A stretch of 63,701 nt of DNA, taken from assembly GCA_030425205.1 (NCBI GenBank), contig JAUIAP010000037.1, positions 1 to 63,701 on the forward strand, given 5' to 3'. This document shows positions 7,399-16,212 of the stretch, in pieces. This stretch comes from Anaerolineae bacterium (GTDB lineage: Bacteria; Chloroflexota; Anaerolineae; Promineifilales; Promineifilaceae). Under the pieces are notes generated by a model, which did not search any database, had not been told where the DNA came from, and saw only the letters and a program-made list of their open reading frames with translations. The position numbers and the translations under genes were made by a program. Position 1 is the first letter of the stretch. Each line of letters starts with the position of its first letter.

Positions 7399-9777
7399 TT
7401 AAATGAACACTCTCAGATGTTCGGGGTCTGGAGACAACGATCGTTCTCCATCCTCTCGTTCCATCACCAGCAAACTAACCAACTGGTTTTGCACCATTTC
7501 GATTAGGTCAGTGTGCGCTTGCACCCTGGCCAAAGCCAATACATCGTTGAATGCGTGGCGTGCTTGGCTAAAGCGGCCGTTAAACCGCGCCCAATACGCC
7601 AGATTCAGCCCAATCAACATCATCCCATTCTTATCATCCAAGCGCACCGCCGCCTCAAACGCCGTTTGCAACATCCCTTCAGCAGCCACTATCTCACCCA
7701 CCCCAAAAGAAACCACACCTAGATTATTTCCCAAGACCATCAACCCCTTATGAAATTGCAGTGCTTGTGCCAATCTAAAGCCCCGCTCAAACAACCCTCT
7801 CGCATGCACCGCATCCCCTTCTAAATGGGCCAAGGCTCCCAAACTCTTCAAAAACATCACCGTCTGCGCCTCATTTCCCCGCGTCTCAGCCAAAGCCAAC
7901 CCTTCTTCATAATAGCCTGCCGCCTGCTTATTGTCTTTGTCCATCAAAGCCAAAATTCCCAACTCCTCCAACACATAAAGCAGACTGTCTCCCACCGCTT
8001 CAATATCTAAATGTGCTAAGGGCAATGCCTCCAACAGAAAACGCTTGCCCTGCGCAAAGTCGCCCATACAGTTGTATACGATGCCTAACTCCGCTAAAAG
8101 TTGCGCTTCCAACACCGCATCTCGCTGTTGACGTGCCAACTGTAACCCTGCTTGCAACTGTTGTTCAGCGATGTCCAAATAATGACGATCCCGTGCGACT
8201 TGCCCCTGTCGCAACAGGAGCCAACTGCGCCCTTTTAAATCATGCGCCGCCTCAATCGCGGCCTGTGCTTGGGTTAGATACTGTTGTGCTTGGGCGTGTG
8301 CGCCTCGCGTCAACAGGGTAGGCATGAGCGCATCCAACATATGGCGCAACGGTCGTATCATTTTTTCCTTGACGGCCGTTTGCACCGCCACCTCAATATG
8401 CCCCATTTCCCGCGCCACTGCCGCTGGCACGTAACGCTGCGCCAGCAAAAAACTCGTCCAGTAAGCCACCAATCGCTGCGCGACAGGTGCTTGTGTCGCC
8501 AAACTCTGGGCAAAATCATGCAGCAAAGGATGGAGGGTGTAACGGCCGTTAGCTCCACTCTGCACCAATGACAAACTAAACAACTGTCGTAAGCCATCAG
8601 CCACAGCCTCCTCATCTCGCAACGTCAACGCCGCCAACGCCGCCGCCGAGAAATCCTGTCGCCCCAACTTCCCCGCCATGCCAAACAACTGCTGAGCGTC
8701 CTCATCAAGCCAATCATAACTAATCTGAAAAGAACGCCGCACACTTTGCGCCTCATAACGGAGTGCGTGCAAGCGTTGGCTAACGCGCCGCAACCGGTCG
8801 CTAAATTGTGCCGTCTCCCAACCCGGCTCGTAGGCAAGTCGGCTCGCCGCAATCACCAACGCCAACGGCAAATGACCGAGTTCCGTTGCTATTTGTGCCA
8901 ATAACTCAGCTTCCGCCTGCACCCGCTGCTTGCCTAAAATTTGAGTAAATAAGGCGAGTGCTGTCGTGGTATCGGCCGAAAACGGCCGTAACGCCACTCG
9001 TTTGGCTCCCACCAAAATCGACAAATCTTGTCGCCGTGTCGTCACCAGCACGGCACACTGTCCCGTCGGCGGCAACAACGGTTCGATCTGTTCACTCGTC
9101 TCGGCATTATCTAGCACCAACAGCACCCGTCGCTGGCTCAACAAATCACGCACCACACCACTACGGCTGGCAATATCCAAACAGTTACTCACATCCCGCT
9201 GGTAGGCGGCGGCAAAGGCGGCCAAAATGGACATCGTGTCGGAGCTATCGAGCCGCGCCCACAGCACGCCATCCACAAAATGCGCCCGTAGATCATAAGC
9301 TACTCGCGCTGCCAAACTGGTTTTGCCCACACCCGCCATGCCGTGCAAACAGATAACGGTCGATTGTGTTTCCGCCTGTAAATCGGCGACCAAGTCTGCC
9401 CGTTCCGCCTCTCTGCCGACAAAGTAGGGCGGCAAGGCGACGGTTTGAAAAGGGGGTGGTTGGCTGGCAACGCTCGTTTGCCAAAATGCCAACTGCTCCC
9501 TTTCCTCGGCACTTCTTGCCTGTTCGCGTAGTTCATGGATAGTGGGATGCTGCGCCGCCGCTAAAAGCTCATCTGCTTCCGCTTCCGTCAAGCGCATTGC
9601 GGTGGCGATGGCCGTAATGCGCTGCCAGCTTCTGGGACGCTTCACCCGACCGTTAAGCCAATTAACAATCGTCATCTTAGGAACGGCCGTTAAGCTAGCC
9701 AACTGTCCTGGTGTATACGCAGAGCGGTAGACATATTTGCCTAAAACGGTCGTAAATTGATCAGGATCGCGCTTCAT
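7399..9777 (-). CDS. HTH / NB-ARC / TPR STAND-type regulator
   Basis: 792-residue signal-transduction ATPase. An XRE-like helix-turn-helix occupies about residues 18-62 (YTPGQLASLTAVPKMTIVNW). A linker leads to FVGREAERADL and an NB-ARC NTPase with Walker A GMAGVGKTS (146-154) and Walker B RVLLVLDNAE (about 216-225). The C-terminal half, from about 480, is a run of helical TPR-like repeats. Such proteins stay off until the TPR sensor releases the NTPase, then act as transcription factors; some relatives are antiviral. The gene converges with the resolvase gene and diverges from the NHL lipoprotein gene. A palindrome just upstream (9786-9816) could be its own operator. Ligand and targets are unknown. 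Confidence 0.88.
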   Translation of the reverse strand: MKRDPDQFTTVLGKYVYRSAYTPGQLASLTAVPKMTIVNWLNGRVKRPRSWQRITAIATAMRLTEAEADELLAAAQHPTIHELREQARSAEEREQLAFWQTSVASQPPPFQTVALPPYFVGREAERADLVADLQAETQSTVICLHGMAGVGKTSLAARVAYDLRAHFVDGVLWARLDSSDTMSILAAFAAAYQRDVSNCLDIASRSGVVRDLLSQRRVLLVLDNAETSEQIEPLLPPTGQCAVLVTTRRQDLSILVGAKRVALRPFSADTTTALALFTQILGKQRVQAEAELLAQIATELGHLPLALVIAASRLAYEPGWETAQFSDRLRRVSQRLHALRYEAQSVRRSFQISYDWLDEDAQQLFGMAGKLGRQDFSAAALAALTLRDEEAVADGLRQLFSLSLVQSGANGRYTLHPLLHDFAQSLATQAPVAQRLVAYWTSFLLAQRYVPAAVAREMGHIEVAVQTAVKEKMIRPLRHMLDALMPTLLTRGAHAQAQQYLTQAQAAIEAAHDLKGRSWLLLRQGQVARDRHYLDIAEQQLQAGLQLARQQRDAVLEAQLLAELGIVYNCMGDFAQGKRFLLEALPLAHLDIEAVGDSLLYVLEELGILALMDKDNKQAAGYYEEGLALAETRGNEAQTVMFLKSLGALAHLEGDAVHARGLFERGFRLAQALQFHKGLMVLGNNLGVVSFGVGEIVAAEGMLQTAFEAAVRLDDKNGMMLIGLNLAYWARFNGRFSQARHAFNDVLALARVQAHTDLIEMVQNQLVSLLVMEREDGERSLSPDPEHLRVFI

Positions 9778-9785
9778 GGGATTTA

Positions 9786-9816
9786 GGAACTAAGATCCTC
9801 AATGGAACTTAGTTCC
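9786..9816. promoter_or_regulatory. Inverted repeat, possible operator
   Basis: GGAACTAAG (9786-9794) pairs with CTTAGTTCC (9808-9816), and GGAACTTAGTTCC (9804-9816) is itself a palindrome. The site lies 8 bases upstream of the HTH/NB-ARC start and about 100 bases before the divergent lipoprotein gene. A binding site for the HTH protein is the natural guess. Confidence 0.45.
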
Positions 9817-9915
9817 CTAGCTTAATCTGTTTTGGTACGAATCCGCACCATTTCTTTTTCAAAACATCGTTACCCTATCGTTAATCATCAAATCCATAAC
9901 TGGGAGAGAACACGA

Positions 9916-11022
9916 ATGAACTTGCCTTACCTGTTTCGTACTGTGCTTTATTTTACTGTATTGTCGATGTTGTTGATCGCCTGCCAAAGTGCTGAGCCAG
10001 AAGCGACCGTTTCCCAAGCCACTGCCGTGCCGCCAACAGCCGTACCCCCTACTGAAACGACCGTACCACCCACCGATACACCAGAACCAACGGCCATCCC
10101 ACTGCCCACTGCCACAGCCACCGAGACCCCTATCTCCACCCCAACCACGGAACCAACGATTACCCCAACACCCGAACTGATGTTTACGCAACTACTCACG
10201 ATTGATAATAAGCCCGGATCTTTGAAAGACCCCGGCGGCATCGCCGTAGATAGCCAAGACAACTTATACGTATGGGATGCGGGGCATAGTCGCTTACTCA
10301 AGTTTGATAGTGAAGGTACCTTATTAGAAACGAGAGATAACAAGGGGAGCGGCGATGGCGAATTTAACTCGCTGGGCTTTGGTGGCATCGCCATTGATGC
10401 CAATGACAATTTGTTTGTGGTGGATAATGGCAATTTCCGCATCCAAAAATTTGACAGCGAGGGTAACTATGTGACCCAGTGGGGTAGCGAAGGTAGAGAG
10501 GATGGGCAGTTCGTTCGTGCCATCGGTATTGCCGTCGATAGTGATGGCAATGTGTACGTAACAGACGACGGCCGTCCTGAAGTGCAGGTCTTTGACAATG
10601 ATGGCAACTTTTTGCGCCTATGGGGGGGCTTCGGCTTTGATGATGGCGATTTCCAGCACCCGACGGGTATTGCGGTCGATGCTGAAGGCAATGTGTATGT
10701 GGCTGACTATAACAACAAGAACGTGCAAAAGTTTGATGCTGAGGGTAACTTTTTACTGGGTTGGGGCATGACGGTTGAGAGCTATGGTACACCAGAGGGA
10801 ATCGGGATTGATGCCGACGGCCGTCTCTACATCACCGATTATGACCGCGCCCGTGTGGAAGTCTATGAAGCAGATGGCACATTTACTACCGCTTGGGAAG
10901 GAGGTGAAGACGGTCGTTTCAACCGCCCCGTCGCCGTTGCCTTCGATTCACAAGGCAACATCTACATCAGCAACCAGCGCGGCAACACCATCTTCAAATT
11001 CGCCCCGCCACCTTTGCCTTAA
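9916..11022 (+). CDS. NHL-repeat beta-propeller lipoprotein
   Basis: About 368 residues, membrane-anchored and facing out. ATG 9916 follows a GGGAGA ribosome site and gives a lipoprotein signal with lipobox LIAC. A Pro/Thr-rich linker of about 60 residues (repeated PPT, TPEPT) leads to six NHL-type repeats, each with GIAVDSQGNVYV-like strands and VQKFD-like ends, forming a six-bladed propeller. NHL propellers usually bind proteins or other ligands and have no general catalytic role. It is divergent from the STAND regulator and may share its control region. Its partner is unknown. Confidence 0.85.
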   Translation: MNLPYLFRTVLYFTVLSMLLIACQSAEPEATVSQATAVPPTAVPPTETTVPPTDTPEPTAIPLPTATATETPISTPTTEPTITPTPELMFTQLLTIDNKPGSLKDPGGIAVDSQDNLYVWDAGHSRLLKFDSEGTLLETRDNKGSGDGEFNSLGFGGIAIDANDNLFVVDNGNFRIQKFDSEGNYVTQWGSEGREDGQFVRAIGIAVDSDGNVYVTDDGRPEVQVFDNDGNFLRLWGGFGFDDGDFQHPTGIAVDAEGNVYVADYNNKNVQKFDAEGNFLLGWGMTVESYGTPEGIGIDADGRLYITDYDRARVEVYEADGTFTTAWEGGEDGRFNRPVAVAFDSQGNIYISNQRGNTIFKFAPPPLP

Positions 11023-11629
11023 GGCCCACTTAGACCGCTTATTTAGCCGTTAGTCATAATCGCACATTTATAGACTTTGTTGGCGAAGACATTTTGAGCA
11101 AAATTGTGACACATCGGTAACGTAGCGGAATGGTGTTTTGATGAAGCAATCCATCCACCATCAGAATCAAAGAAAGATTATGTGTCAGATGGAGCTTTTT
11201 ATAGTCCATTGAGATTTGTTCCGTAATGGAAGTTTCCAAGACACATATAAAAGTGATGAGCTAAATTGTAGTTTTCACATGGAAGGACTCGCTCATGAAA
11301 GGTATCCACATACTGGATTTCGTGTATGTCTGCGAAATGTTGGTAGTAGTACATCAAACCGTGAACCTTAACATCACCTGTTAACAAGAGTATGAAGCTC
11401 TTTGGAGCCGCGACCGCGCTTTTTGGGCGGATGCCAACGTGGGGGCGGAAACGGATGAGTTGGCAAATCAGAGAATGAGCAGCGTGACAAAAAAGGCGTT
11501 GCAGATAACACATCCAACAACCTCCATCATTTGACGTAGAAAAGTTACAGTAAAAAGCCGAGTTTGTTTCGGCCGAAACGCGCTATCCTTTCCTTTTCTA
11601 CAAACAATACAAAGTTGATAAACAACACA
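11023..11629. other. Gene-poor spacer with possible transposase remnant and one palindrome
   Basis: No convincing complete gene. A minus-strand frame at 11199-11513 contains HVGIRPKSAVAA, which faintly recalls the start of integrase-type transposases, but the rest does not follow. A 14-bp perfect palindrome GTTTCGGCCGAAAC lies at 11566-11579, one of few intergenic copies of the TCGGCCGA element, about 50 bases before the next gene. The base composition is lower in GC than the neighbours. Confidence 0.3.
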
Positions 11630-12340
11630 ATGACCCCCCAATTTGACGTTCTCATCACACAACTAAAATCAGTTCACGACATCCCCAATGCGTTGACGGT
11701 GGAAACCTATCGCCAATTTTTGGAAGCGGCCGAATTTGACGACATTGACGACATCGAGCCAGTCGATATGCTCGACATGGCGATTATGGCGTTGCAAGAT
11801 TTGGAGCCAGAAGAATCGGCCGAAATTGTTCTCGCCACAATTTTAGGCGACCGCTTGAGCAAGGGCGTGCGTCAAAATCTGATCCACGACATGAAAGAGG
11901 AAGCTCTATGGGAACAGTACGCCGAAATCAACTGTCACGCTGATCTGTTTTTGGCTGGCGTTGTGTTAAATCAAGCGTTTCCCAAGGTCTTTACCTATCC
12001 AGACATCGGCCGATTATCACTGACAATTACGGCGATCAATGAAACGGCCGAAACGCTCCTACAACAGACACCCTCACCCGCATTTCTGGCGCGTTTGCTT
12101 GCCAACGGCATGGGTGAACGTGGGTTGATCATACGCCTTTACGAAGAACAGGTCACGGGAACCCATTTCTCTGCTGCAAGTTCGATCATCTGGCGCAGTG
12201 AAGCAGGCGAACCCATCATGACTGATGGCGAACTAACCCGTCAACTGGTTATCTACTCCTCGTGGGAGTGGCTGCGCCCACTCAAAGAAATCCATGAATT
12301 CCAAGCAACCGCGCACAACGATACGAGCAAACTTGTATAA
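11630..12340 (+). CDS. Conserved-looking acidic protein of unknown function
   Basis: 236 residues, starting MTPQFDVLITQLKSVHDIPN. I do not recognise the family. It is predicted soluble and mostly helical, with no signal peptide. The N-terminal third is strongly acidic (FDDIDDIEPVDMLDM), followed by ALQDLEPEESAEIVLATILG and a central region rich in aliphatic helices. The coding sequence carries several TCGGCCGA palindromes (for example near 11816 and 12006), so it has the local base signature. It converges with the Tc toxin genes, with a double hairpin between them. No function is proposed. Confidence 0.72.
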   Translation: MTPQFDVLITQLKSVHDIPNALTVETYRQFLEAAEFDDIDDIEPVDMLDMAIMALQDLEPEESAEIVLATILGDRLSKGVRQNLIHDMKEEALWEQYAEINCHADLFLAGVVLNQAFPKVFTYPDIGRLSLTITAINETAETLLQQTPSPAFLARLLANGMGERGLIIRLYEEQVTGTHFSAASSIIWRSEAGEPIMTDGELTRQLVIYSSWEWLRPLKEIHEFQATAHNDTSKLV

Positions 12341-12367
12341 ACACCTCAAGTTACCAGCTTGCCAACA

Positions 12368-12417
12368 CCACAGGCTCAAGCCTGTGGCTACAACGCAAAA
12401 GCCTGCTCAAGCAGGCT
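12368..12417. terminator. Double hairpin between convergent genes
   Basis: CCACAGGCT-ca-AGCCTGTGG (12368-12387, 9-bp stem) and AGCCTGCT-ca-AGCAGGCT (12400-12417, 8-bp stem followed by AAAA) lie between convergent genes, fitting a bidirectional terminator. The same type of paired palindrome occurs as a dispersed intergenic repeat in various bacteria (from memory). Confidence 0.6.
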
Positions 12418-12485
12418 AAAAACGGACATCTTGAGTGCGCTTGAGCGTACTTTTGTCAATGTAGCCTACGGTTTGAACTTTTCTG

Positions 12486-15400
12486 CTACGCCCCCCAAGT
12501 CACCCCAACCCACAAATCCGCTATCCTAGTCACATCTCCCGCATCAATATAAAGCGTCAACCACGCCGCATCATCCAGCACCATCGGCTTCTCAGGCCGC
12601 ATTGCAGGAGGCAATTGACCGACAAGCAGTTCACCCTCCTTGACTAGGGTAAACGCTGGCTCCAGCGCATCGCTTTTATCGGCAATGTTGAGCATGTTAG
12701 CTGAACTGCGTGCGAGTAAATCGACCCGCGCCACGCTGTTCAAGCGTCCCTGACTCCAAAACGGATAATGCTCAGGACGCAACGTGATCGCTAGTGGTAC
12801 GCGCTGATTGGCGACAGGTGTTTGCCCTTTGAACTTCGCCCATGCCGTGGGGAACTCATGCCGCAATGAGAACAACCGCAGCGATCCCGGTGCTTGTGCC
12901 GCATTGATCGCATCTTGAAGATGGGTAATCGCCGCTTCACGCAACAGCCCACCCCCTTCACGCGCCGTGTAGCGGATGTGCAGGATCACGTCGCTGATGG
13001 TGTCGTAATCAAATTGGCGCACCTTGTTAGGTAACGAGATGTTCCACTCACTGACGACACCCGAATTTTCAAACGGTAGATAACGTTCATCGCGCAGATT
13101 GGTCTCAAACAGACCGCTGTCATTTTGTGCGGAACTGGTGACGATGGCTTGCAGACTGCCAAAATGGTCGCTAAAACGGCTGTCCTCTGATCCGAGTCGC
13201 GTATATCCATCGCCAACCCCGACCTCTTTGCGGATCGCACTTTTAGTTAGTTGCAGTGTGCAGTTGACCGACGTGTACGGTCCTGTCACGCACGGAATCG
13301 AAACGGCGACGTTTTTGATGCGGCGGAAATAGTGTCCGGGGCCGTCCATGTCGAACAGGGCTTCGGGCAGCGCAACCGTGCAGGAACCTGTTGTGCGGAG
13401 TTGCAGCAACGCCAGCGGGTCGATTTGCATGAGGCTGACGTGTTTGGTTAGCTCATACTCGCGCTGGTTGAGTTCGAGATACGCCATCTCCATGCGCTTG
13501 ATGTCAAAGTAGAGCTTTTCACCGGCCAGCAACCCCTCTTTGCCCCCCATGTAGCCGAACTGCAAAAAGGTGAGATCGGGTTTGCCTAACTCGTGTTGCA
13601 GGGCGCGTTCCGCCTTCTTCGCCACGTCATAGGCAAATTGGAACACCTGCCCATACAGGCCACGCACTTCGCGCTTCATCCACGCATAGAGTGCCTGACT
13701 GCTCTTTTTGCCGCTCTTTTCATTGGTCAGGAAATGTTCGATCTCTGCGGCGTGCTGCATCTGCTGTTGATGGTTGTGCCATTCGCGTTCGGCGATGTTT
13801 TCGCGGATTTGCGCCGCCCGCAGTTGCTTAAACATTTGGGTGATCTCGCCAGCGATGGTGCTGCTTTGGAACGCCCACTCTTGTTCTCGACGGGCAAATG
13901 AGCCGATCTTTGCGGCGGAACTCGCCTCATAGCTATCTTGTGTAGCTAGGGAGCGTTGATATTCTGCAATCGCTTTAAAAGCGGGGCCAACATGTTGCCC
14001 ACCAAACTCAATTTCCCCGCCTAATCCCAAAGGCTTAATCGAGGCGGTGATAGAGGGGATATAGTGTGAAAGCGAGGCAATTGTTTCCGTCGCGCTCGCC
14101 CGCACTTGCCAATCGCGCGCTGAATGAGCTGATTGCAACTCAGCGACCTCATAGCTGCTGGCGATTTTGCCCCCTGAACTACCTAAATCTTGAGCGATGT
14201 CCATGTCGATGGGACGACGTTTGAGGGTTGGTTCGGCCGATCCAAATTTGAACTTTTCAAGACCGTCACCATCCAGCCCATCAAGTTCAGGTATCGCAAT
14301 ATCCCCCTCCTGTTTGCCCAATAGCCGCTCATAGTAGATGTAACGCTGCACCGCATTTTCGAGCGACAGTTCCAGTCCCTCACGATTTTTGATCGTTTCC
14401 TGCCACTGCCCATACTTGACCGTTTCCGCCAACCCCAAAATCACCTTTTCGTGTCGTGCCCGCAGGATGGCTAACGCCTCGTTGTCCTCCTTTTCAATCG
14501 CGGAAAGCAAGTTGTTGCCCAACGATTTGACCTCTTGGCAAATTTCGCTCGCCTTTTGCGCCAACAGTTGAAAACGCACCAGCGGCAACGGCTGATTGAC
14601 CCCCGCCACCACTGCGCCGATGTCCAAACCAGCCGCGGCTGCCCGTGCCAGCAGGGCCGGGTCAATCGGTGGCTCAAAGAGCGGCAGTTGGCGGAAGATG
14701 CCTTGCAAATTGAGGCTGTTGCGAATCTTGAACAGGCGGTCGGCGACAGCGTCCCAGTAGCTCAACAGCTTGTCGTTGCGCGGCACGCAGAAGTAGAGCG
14801 ATGTGCCGATGCTACGCAGTGTGGCGAATTTGTCGTCTGCCCCACCGCTGGGTGGGAAGGGAGCGAGATCAAAGCCGATTTCGCTCTCTAGCTTTTCGAG
14901 CGTGTTGCCAAACTCATCCCATTTATCGCGCCGACTGGCATAGGTCAGCGGAGCGAGCGATCCCTTTTTGGGAATCGACTGGGGCCGTTCGCCCAAGATC
15001 AACGCCGCTAACACGTAAATTTGTGTCGCCTCGTTGATCGTCTCGCCCGTGTCCTGTCGAAAGAGGTCATCTCCCCACGCGATCAGGTTGTCGAGATAGG
15101 CCATCACCGTCTTGTACATGTAAGCACTGTGCCGATAGCGGGCGATCAGATGCGGCCGAAATGGATTGTCTTTCCATGCGCCGATGCTGTTGATCATCTC
15201 CTGCTTGAGCAGCGAGTCGCTGCCAGACGAGAGGTTGACGAGCAGCTCTTCGATTTGCCTAACGGCACTGTATTGAAACGGCTTGACCTTCCAGAAGCGG
15301 TCGGGGGTGGCTCCATCGCTGCTGTCGGTGGGGTCGAGGATGTAGTGGAACCACTTTTGCGCTTCCTCATAGCGTTGATTTTTGCTGAGGTGGATGGCGA

Positions 15401-16211
15401 TGGTCTGAGGGATATGATAGAACAAATCCCAGTTGTAGATGGCATACGCGCCGCTGGTGGAGAAGTCGAGATCGCGCACGGGGTGCGGCTGTTGGACGAG
15501 TGCGGTAGGGGCGTAGCGGTCGGCCGAAAAAATCTCCTCGTAGAGCGTCGGGCGCGGTCTGCCGCCGAGTAATTTGATGCGTGTGCCAGCTGGGACAGTG
15601 ACATCGGCCGATTCCGTCAACCGCCGCAACTTGCCATCTGCGCCCGTCATCACGATTGCTTCCGGCAAGGTAACTGCAAGTGGCTCACTTAATGTGACTT
15701 CTGTGCCAAGCGGCAAATCGGCCGATCCACCCCCAGCCAACCCAACCCGCACCCCCTTCTCCTGCTCTCGCGCAATCATGCTGCCCGGCAGTTGCGCCGT
15801 GTTGCCATCATCGAGCAAAACGTGTGCCACGGAGAGCGTGACCGTGACGCTGCCGGGCAAGGTGATCGCCTCTAATTGACCCGGCTCGCCCGGCTTGGGC
15901 AGATCGAGTGCCAAACCAATGGGCAGCGCGATTTGGAAGCTGTGGGGCAAGGTGGCAAAGGTGCGGTCGCTGTTCTGCACGTAATCGGTATCGGCCGCTT
16001 GTAGCCCGTCCACTGACCCCTCGATCAGCCGCTTGCCCAACTCGCGCACATAGGGGTGAAAGTGCGGGTAGACGCGATAGCGCAGCGTGCGCGTTTGGGT
16101 CACGATGTGGCGTTCGCCCGTAATCGGTTCTGCGCCTGCCCCAACTTTGAGATAGGGGGAATCGTATAGGCCATGAAAGGCGCGGACGTTAGAAATGATT
16201 GAGTTGTTCAT
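12486..16211 (-). CDS. Tc toxin TcA, C-terminal subunit (pore and TcB-binding)
   Basis: 1241 residues, forming the C-terminal part of a TcA translocation subunit. It opens with the YPHFHPYVREL block that in one-piece TcA follows the neuraminidase-like region, then a beta-rich insert (about 100-215). Next come YNWDLFYHIPQTIAIHLSKN and WFHYILDPTD (about 257-295). A long helical region (about 530-900) should build the channel. The C-terminal 300 residues (FDMDGPGHYFRRIKNVAVSI and ILHIRYTAREGG) match the TcB-binding domain. Its ATG is one base after the stop of the upstream TcA gene, so translation is coupled and equal amounts are expected. Many TCGGCCGA copies suggest it is a long-term resident. 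The host target is unknown. Confidence 0.9.
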   Translation of the reverse strand: MNNSIISNVRAFHGLYDSPYLKVGAGAEPITGERHIVTQTRTLRYRVYPHFHPYVRELGKRLIEGSVDGLQAADTDYVQNSDRTFATLPHSFQIALPIGLALDLPKPGEPGQLEAITLPGSVTVTLSVAHVLLDDGNTAQLPGSMIAREQEKGVRVGLAGGGSADLPLGTEVTLSEPLAVTLPEAIVMTGADGKLRRLTESADVTVPAGTRIKLLGGRPRPTLYEEIFSADRYAPTALVQQPHPVRDLDFSTSGAYAIYNWDLFYHIPQTIAIHLSKNQRYEEAQKWFHYILDPTDSSDGATPDRFWKVKPFQYSAVRQIEELLVNLSSGSDSLLKQEMINSIGAWKDNPFRPHLIARYRHSAYMYKTVMAYLDNLIAWGDDLFRQDTGETINEATQIYVLAALILGERPQSIPKKGSLAPLTYASRRDKWDEFGNTLEKLESEIGFDLAPFPPSGGADDKFATLRSIGTSLYFCVPRNDKLLSYWDAVADRLFKIRNSLNLQGIFRQLPLFEPPIDPALLARAAAAGLDIGAVVAGVNQPLPLVRFQLLAQKASEICQEVKSLGNNLLSAIEKEDNEALAILRARHEKVILGLAETVKYGQWQETIKNREGLELSLENAVQRYIYYERLLGKQEGDIAIPELDGLDGDGLEKFKFGSAEPTLKRRPIDMDIAQDLGSSGGKIASSYEVAELQSAHSARDWQVRASATETIASLSHYIPSITASIKPLGLGGEIEFGGQHVGPAFKAIAEYQRSLATQDSYEASSAAKIGSFARREQEWAFQSSTIAGEITQMFKQLRAAQIRENIAEREWHNHQQQMQHAAEIEHFLTNEKSGKKSSQALYAWMKREVRGLYGQVFQFAYDVAKKAERALQHELGKPDLTFLQFGYMGGKEGLLAGEKLYFDIKRMEMAYLELNQREYELTKHVSLMQIDPLALLQLRTTGSCTVALPEALFDMDGPGHYFRRIKNVAVSIPCVTGPYTSVNCTLQLTKSAIRKEVGVGDGYTRLGSEDSRFSDHFGSLQAIVTSSAQNDSGLFETNLRDERYLPFENSGVVSEWNISLPNKVRQFDYDTISDVILHIRYTAREGGGLLREAAITHLQDAINAAQAPGSLRLFSLRHEFPTAWAKFKGQTPVANQRVPLAITLRPEHYPFWSQGRLNSVARVDLLARSSANMLNIADKSDALEPAFTLVKEGELLVGQLPPAMRPEKPMVLDDAAWLTLYIDAGDVTRIADLWVGVTWGA

Positions 16212-16212
16212 T

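Noticed and set aside
11199..11513. Minus-strand frame of 104 codons with RPKSAVAA
   Set aside because: One short stretch recalls integrase-type transposases, but the remainder does not match and no partner fragments were found.
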